Of a stretch of 64,000 bases of DNA, positions 59,384-64,000 are shown piece by piece. The notes beneath the pieces were generated by a model. It saw only the letters and a list, made by a program, of their open reading frames with translations, had not been told where the DNA came from and made no database searches. Numbering within the stretch: the first letter of the stretch is position 1; each line of letters starts with the position of its first letter. A program made the translations under genes and the position numbers. The stretch comes from Calycina herbarum (taxonomy: Eukaryota > Ascomycota > Leotiomycetes > Helotiales > Pezizellaceae): positions 62,001 to 126,000 of the forward strand of contig LLEY01000099.1 in the NCBI GenBank assembly GCA_001414485.1, in the 5' to 3' direction.

Positions 59384-60483
59384 ATGACCACTGGAAATCC
59401 CCTCAAAGTTGCAATAATCGGTGGAGGACTCATTGGTCCTCGACACGCACAATCGGTCATTTCAAACCCATCCACCGTTCTCTACGCACTCGTCGAGCCA
59501 TCACCCCACGGTCCTTCCCTGGCAAAAACCCTCAACACCACACTTCACGCCAGCATCTCATCACTACTCACCACCATACCTCTCCCTGATGCAGCAATAA
59601 TATGCACACCAAATCACACGCACGTCTCCCTAGGACTCGAACTCATCGCAGCCGGAATTCCGATACTTTTTGAGAAACCACTTGCTACATCCGCTATCTC
59701 TGGTCTCGAATTAGTCAAAGCAGCACAAAGAGCCAAGGTCAAAGTCTTAGTAGGACATCATCGGAGATTTAATCCCTATCTTCTTGCAACCAAAGCCGCA
59801 CTCCCTAGTCTAGGGAGAGTGCTCGCCATTCAAGGAACGTGGGCTCTGCAAAAACCATCTTCATATTTCACGACTTCTGAAAGAAATGCATGGCGTCAAC
59901 GTGTCGAAGATGGCGGCGGTGTGATATTAATCAACCTCATCCATGAGATTGATCTTTACAGTATTTATTTGGACCTATAATTCTCGTTTCGGGTTTACCA
60001 ACTATCAAGGGCAGACGATATGAAGTTGAAGAGGGGGCAGCTGTGATGCTGAGATTCGAAAGTGGGGTTGTGGGCACCTTCATATTCAGTGATAACTCAC
60101 CCAGTCCGTGGAATTTCGAGGCTGGGACGGGTGAGAATCCTACGATTCCAAAAGTAGAAGACGCTGGTGGTTTCTATACGATTTTGGGGGAGCAAGCGAG
60201 TTTGAGTGTTCCTGATCTTACAAGGTGGAGTTATGATGAGGCTCCCGGGAAGGAAGAGGTGAAAGAGAAGGGATGGGAACGTATTTTGAAGAGAGAAAAG
60301 CTTGAGGTTAGAACGGAAGATGTCCCCTTTGACTTACAATTAAGTCACTTCGTGAAAGTTGTCAGAGGGATAGAAGAACCAAATTGTAGTGGTGATGATG
60401 CTCTGAGAGCTTTGGGGACTTGTCAAGCTATTAAACAGGCTGTTCTCTGGGGTGATGGGATGCCCATCAAAACCCTAATGTAG
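59384..60483 (+). pseudogene. Gfo/Idh/MocA-family oxidoreductase, frameshifted
   Basis: The N-terminal half (59384-59956) has an NAD(P)-binding fold (VAIIGGGLIGPRHAQ), the family motif EKPLA and the later GGGVILINLIHEIDL. After about 59957 the frame is lost: the next codons read through to a stop at 59980, while the continuation (QYLFG... to IKTLM, 60483) is open in another frame, one base out. The break is at a TTT run (GATCTTTACAG), so a single missing T would explain it. Both halves align well with one intact protein of about 366 residues, so this is either a recent pseudogene or a sequencing/assembly error. An intron using the TACAG acceptor would delete the conserved HEID motif and is unlikely. 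Substrate unknown; gene neighbours suggest quinate, shikimate or another cyclic polyol. Confidence 0.7.
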
Positions 60484-60978
60484 TGGATTTTAGAAAACAT
60501 AGAAACGATTGATTCATGTATACTTAAATCTTTTTACACAAATCTGATTACCCCGGAGTCTTCGTACAAAAATACGGCCACCCAGTCGGTATGCCATCGA
60601 TATAAGAAATTTGGTAATTGCTCGTCGGCATCCATCAACTTAATGTACGAGATGTTGTCGGACATTTATTACAATTAGTAGAAAGGGTTCAAGGTAATGG
60701 AAATCGAGTTTCCAATTTCTTCTTAACGTGCTTATCCTTGCCCATTTTGCACAATGTTCACCAAAGGAGGTAATATCAATGTCCAACTTTCTTATCAAAG
60801 AGCAGTAGTTGTAATAATGTTTTGATGCGACTTTCTATCTGCTAACGAGAAATATACAAATGTATCATCATAATATTCCTCTATCACTCTGGACCCTATC
60901 TATCCCTTCTATTTCCATGTCTACCCGAGACTCCAAAACCACAAGAAAACGCCACCATGTTATGCAGCAGACCAGCTG
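60484..60978. other. convergent 3' flanks
   Basis: A 495-bp spacer between the oxidoreductase and permease genes, with no gene or clear repeat. Confidence 0.55.
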
Positions 60979-62383
60979 CTATAAATAAACTTTCTCCACA
61001 TGTTGCTTTTTCTCTCCCATTTCATCTTTGTCCAGCGTAAGCCCACTGCTCATGGCATTGGCGCGGAACTGTGCCTCGTCCTCACCTAACTCCTTCATGA
61101 CGATAGAGTGAGCGTGACGTGGTACCAACTCCTTGCTGAAGAGTCGATCCATGCTCTCAAGTGGAACACCCTTGGTTTCGGGTAAGAGGAAGAAAACGAA
61201 GACGATGGAGCACATCATGAGAGAAGCGAAGAAGAAGTATACGCCGAACTTCATCTTAGTAAACATCTGTTCGGTGAAACGTGCAATAAGGAACTATGAT
61301 CATTGGCTTGGGTTTCATGGAGATCGTGGAAGTAGACTTACATTGAACAGCCAATTTGAAGCAGCAGCGAATGCTTGCCCGAGGGTGCGGACGTTTTGTG
61401 GAAACATCTCAGAGTTGTAAACCCATGGCGTGCCGTTCCATGATGGAGTGTAAAATATCGTCCAAAGGTAAAAGAAGGCCATCGCGGAGATTCCACCACT
61501 AGACATCTTTCCGCCCACAGTAGGATTGTTTTCTGGGTCTGCAATCGCAATGTATGCACCGACATAATAAAGACAAATAGCTCCACCAAAAGCACCAATC
61601 ATAAGCAGGTTTCGTCGACCAAGATTGTCGATGAGGAAGAATAACCAAACAAGTGTCATGAGGGCCTTGACAATACCAAAGACGCCCGTAGTAAGAAGAC
61701 TGGTGTCGGTTCCTGAGGACGATCTCGGAGTCAGTATGGCCCTTTCTAGAAGTATGTTTGAGGAAATGAGGACGGAATAGGGTTGTCTGAGGAGGAAATG
61801 GTGTCTCAATCCTCGAAACAACCCGAAAGAGGAAAAAATAACTCGGAGAATACCCACCGGTGACACCAATACTCTTGAAAACCGTAGGGGAGTAATAGTT
61901 GATTGCGTTGATGCCAGAGGTATTTTGCCAAAAGAAAAGAGAGCATCCGAGGAAGAATCTATAAGCAACTTTGCGGTCGTTGTAGAGAGTTTTGAACGGT
62001 TGCCAAAACCCGAGACCGACACTGGATTGTTGTGCCTCAAGTGCAGCATCGATAGCAGAGACCTCCTCGAGCATATACATGTTGTTTGTGTCCAGCTTTC
62101 GGATCCAGCAAAGGTTTTTTAGACCCTCTTCCCTCTTTCCGCGGGTCATGAGCCAGCGAGGCGATTCCTTGATGAAAAATAGTCCGGCAAACATGATGCC
62201 AGCTGGAATGATTTGGACCGCGAAAGGAATAATCCATTGGGAGTGGCTTTCTTCCATGGTTACGGAGACACCATACTATTCAGAATTAGCCAGCTTCTAA
62301 GCGAGAGGAACACTGCTGTTCTTGACTTACGTTAATCCAGAATCCTACAACTCCTCCAACCTGCCAACCTAATTCGTAACGGC
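60979..62383 (-). pseudogene. quinate permease (MFS sugar-transporter family), 5'-truncated
   Basis: Exons 62383-62331, 62275-61858, 61712-61342 and 61293-60979 encode the C-terminal three quarters of a major facilitator of the sugar-porter family. Visible motifs: YELGWQVGGVVGFWINYG, ESPRWLMTRGK, SGINAINYYSPTVFKS, the D..GRR.L loop and the PETKG motif near the end. The layout is closest to quinate permeases QutD/QA-Y. Homology starts abruptly at YELGWQ (near 62383); the first about 150 residues, with five membrane helices, cannot be found in the 1.25 kb up to the next gene. It is therefore a truncated gene, though splice sites and frame of the rest are intact. The second intron (61713-61857) is the introner-like element. 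Confidence 0.75.
61713..61857 (-). other. introner-like intron, copy 2 (145 nt)
   Basis: Intron of the permease gene with donor GTGGGT and acceptor CCTCAG; removing it joins GVTG to TDTSLLTTG in frame. It aligns from end to end with the intron at 51288-51440, including GACACCATTTCCTCCTCAG and ATACTGACTCCGAGAT, with a 4-nt insertion near the donor and a deletion of about 10 nt in the middle. Confidence 0.8.
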
Positions 62384-63641
62384 ACACCTGTCTTATAGAG
62401 ATGACAGACCTGGGAGATTTTGAACCCGCTCTGCTAGGCCAGGGGTAGTCTGGGGTTAATTCGGGTCCATACTGGGGAATACAGCCCACAGGACCCTGAT
62501 GCAGCCTCTCATCATAGTTCTATTATGACGGTTGAAGATTCTTCCGACAGGCGCAAGGAACACCGGGAAATTATTCAATGGGGTACTCCAGAACCCCACA
62601 CTCCAGAAATGGACGGAATTAGAGCGCGGGGACTCGAGTTATGCAGTGAGAGTGTGTTTCTGTTGCAACCCCTTGATCAAAATGGGAATTTTGCTGGGTT
62701 GGATGTGTTCTGTTCAAGGGAGAGAGGATGGCGGACTTTAGAAAGCCTTCAATTGAGGAATATCCGTAGTTCTGCCAGCCGGCTTACCCGTATTTGGCTC
62801 TGCTCTTCCCCACCCAAGAATCCCCAAGATCTACTTCGTCACAGCGGGTAAAGAATTACAAGAAAAGGTCCGTTCCCACTTACGCTGCTTTGCAGGGAGT
62901 TGGTCAGCTAAACTCAACAACCTCCTCTGCACCTGCTCTATTCACGACCTTTCATTCGAACTCGATCAGTGATCTTCTCTTTCCGATACGTCTCCTACAT
63001 TCAAAGCCTCCAAGACCCCAAGAGTGCATCGTCTCGGCCCTTTAGAGTGACTGGGGATCTGATATAGATTCCTCCATTCCTGCTGCATATTCTACACTTA
63101 ATTTTCTCTAGCACGAGATTATTGAGGGTTTTAATCTTAGTTGCAGCAAACTCTCTTGTCTAGTCCTTGTTAACTTGGGTGGTTTGGGTTGAAAACTTCT
63201 CAACTTGAAGTCAAAAACCCGTTGATCTTTTGAATTCTTGCTTCAGACATCTTGTAATCGGAAGACCAGCTTGTCGTGTAGTTCGGAATAACGGGGACGT
63301 TATCAAGTTTCGCTGCTGTCGATTCCGTATCCCATAGAGAAACAAATCAGCAGAGCCAAATATCGACTTATTCCGGACCATCACCCCTTATGCGTTCACT
63401 GGCTGAACATTATAACGCATTTGGTTTACGTTATACTCCCAGTATCACCAGAAGAATTTCGAGACGCCCACCTAGGATCTCCTTGAAATTTTGATATTAT
63501 ATCTCGGAAGTTAGAAACAATATCACCCTACTCTCAACATCATACCAATCACTTCTTCTTTGCAAACAAAACGAGAAACTGGAACAATAGCCGAACATCA
63601 ACCTTCCCCTTTCCCCACAGCCCAAGACAAATACCCCGAAA
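62384..63641. other. breakpoint region upstream of truncated permease
   Basis: The expected permease N terminus is absent here. No known element ends were recognised, and short plus-strand frames (62525-62851, 62794-63045) have no domain. The last few hundred bases should hold the promoter of the dehydrogenase gene, with a pyrimidine-rich stretch just before its ATG. Confidence 0.5.
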
Positions 63642-64000
63642 ATGCCTTCCTCAGCCCTCGTAACCCCTATTACCTCACCCGCTGCAGCCACAGGGGTAAC
63701 CAAAAAGCAAACCAACACACAACATCCACCTCCAATACCATCAACAGACCACCTCGACAGAGTTTTCTACCTCTTCGGCTACCCAATCGCTCACTCACTT
63801 TCTCCTCTCCTTCATGGAACCATCTACAACTCCTTCGGTCTAAATTACGAGCAACATCTCTATCCATCTCAAACTCTCGAACCATGTCTCGCACTTATGC
63901 AATCCTCAAAATTCTTCGGAGCCTCAGTAACCATGCCGTTCAAAGTGGCTATTATGCCACACCTCGACATGTTAACTCCAGAAGGCGAAGCCATTGGGGC
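63642..64000 (+). CDS. qa-3: quinate/shikimate dehydrogenase, partial (3' end beyond window)
   Basis: The first 119 codons of a shikimate/quinate dehydrogenase-type protein from the ATG at 63642, running off the window end. After a Thr/Pro-rich leader of about 38 residues comes the substrate-binding signature FGYPIAHSLSPLLHGTIYN and then FFGASVTMPFKVA, where the Lys is the catalytic residue. Similar fungal proteins oxidise quinate to 3-dehydroquinate (QA-3/QutB) or reduce 3-dehydroshikimate; the cluster context favours quinate. It forms part of the cluster with the dehydratase and the truncated permease. Confidence 0.85.
   Translation, partial: MPSSALVTPITSPAAATGVTKKQTNTQHPPPIPSTDHLDRVFYLFGYPIAHSLSPLLHGTIYNSFGLNYEQHLYPSQTLEPCLALMQSSKFFGASVTMPFKVAIMPHLDMLTPEGEAIG

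Noticed and set aside
59917..59961. Possible intron ending TACAG in the Gfo/Idh/MocA gene that would avoid a frameshift
   Set aside because: It would remove the conserved HEID segment; a one-base error or deletion explains the data better.

Overview
The window looks like nuclear DNA of a filamentous ascomycete (Pezizomycotina; Leotiomycetes is a guess from overall gene character and is not proven). The evidence is many genes split by short 43-75 nt GT-AG introns with CTAAC/CTGAC branch points, together with typical fungal families: a PalI/Rim9 pH sensor, a HAK-type potassium transporter, a GPI-anchored GH18 chitinase, a CarO-type rhodopsin and quinate-pathway enzymes. Coding sequence is interrupted by long gene-poor stretches that carry short palindromic repeats and small transposon remnants.

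Layout. 1-3183: no convincing gene. 3184-5444 (-): palI. 7596-9834 (+): ABC1/UbiB atypical kinase. 10076-10588 (-) and 11344-11637 (-): two small uncharacterised proteins. 15680-18012 (+): DEAD-box helicase related to Ded1. 18346-27881: retinal/rhodopsin cluster made of opsin (-), phytoene desaturase (-), phytoene synthase/lycopene cyclase (-) and, divergently, a retinal-forming carotenoid oxygenase (+). 29402-32444 (-): chitinase. 34411-35274 (+): nucleotidyltransferase-like gene with an in-frame stop or a 60-nt intron. 35962-36856 (-): RNA polymerase III subunit Rpc31. 37625-39406 (+): ankyrin-repeat protein. 41021-about 43159 (-): RBR E3 ligase. 45377-48513 (-): potassium transporter. 50946-52921 (-): Asteroid/XPG-like protein. 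53170-54477 (+): acyl-protein-thioesterase-like hydrolase. 54940-56629 (+): PRPP synthetase with a long insertion. 57263-64000: quinate-type cluster made of 3-dehydroshikimate dehydratase (-), a Gfo/Idh/MocA oxidoreductase with a frameshift (+), a 5'-truncated quinate permease (-) and the start of a quinate/shikimate dehydrogenase (+, cut by the window end).

How the genes work together. The car cluster holds the dedicated steps from GGPP to retinal plus the protein that uses it: the bifunctional synthase/cyclase makes phytoene and cyclises, the desaturase introduces double bonds, the oxygenase cleaves to retinal, and the opsin binds retinal on a Schiff-base lysine. The synthase/cyclase and oxygenase genes share one 762-bp divergent promoter region. 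The quinate cluster would convert quinate or shikimate toward protocatechuate, but its permease has lost about the first 150 codons and its oxidoreductase is frameshifted, so the cluster appears to be decaying or mis-assembled.

The most unusual observation is a pair of near-identical spliceosomal introns (153 and 145 nt) in two unrelated genes, the Asteroid-like gene (51288-51440) and the permease (61713-61857). They look like introner-like elements, that is, introns that multiply. Other observations are a 402-bp hAT-type MITE with an 8-bp target duplication, a dispersed palindromic element of about 88 bp, a hairpin shared by two introns of the helicase gene, two GC-AG introns, and a QA-1F/QUTA-like operator (14 of 16 bases) in the quinate cluster. 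Coordinates and splice sites were worked out by hand from the sequence; no database search was run.
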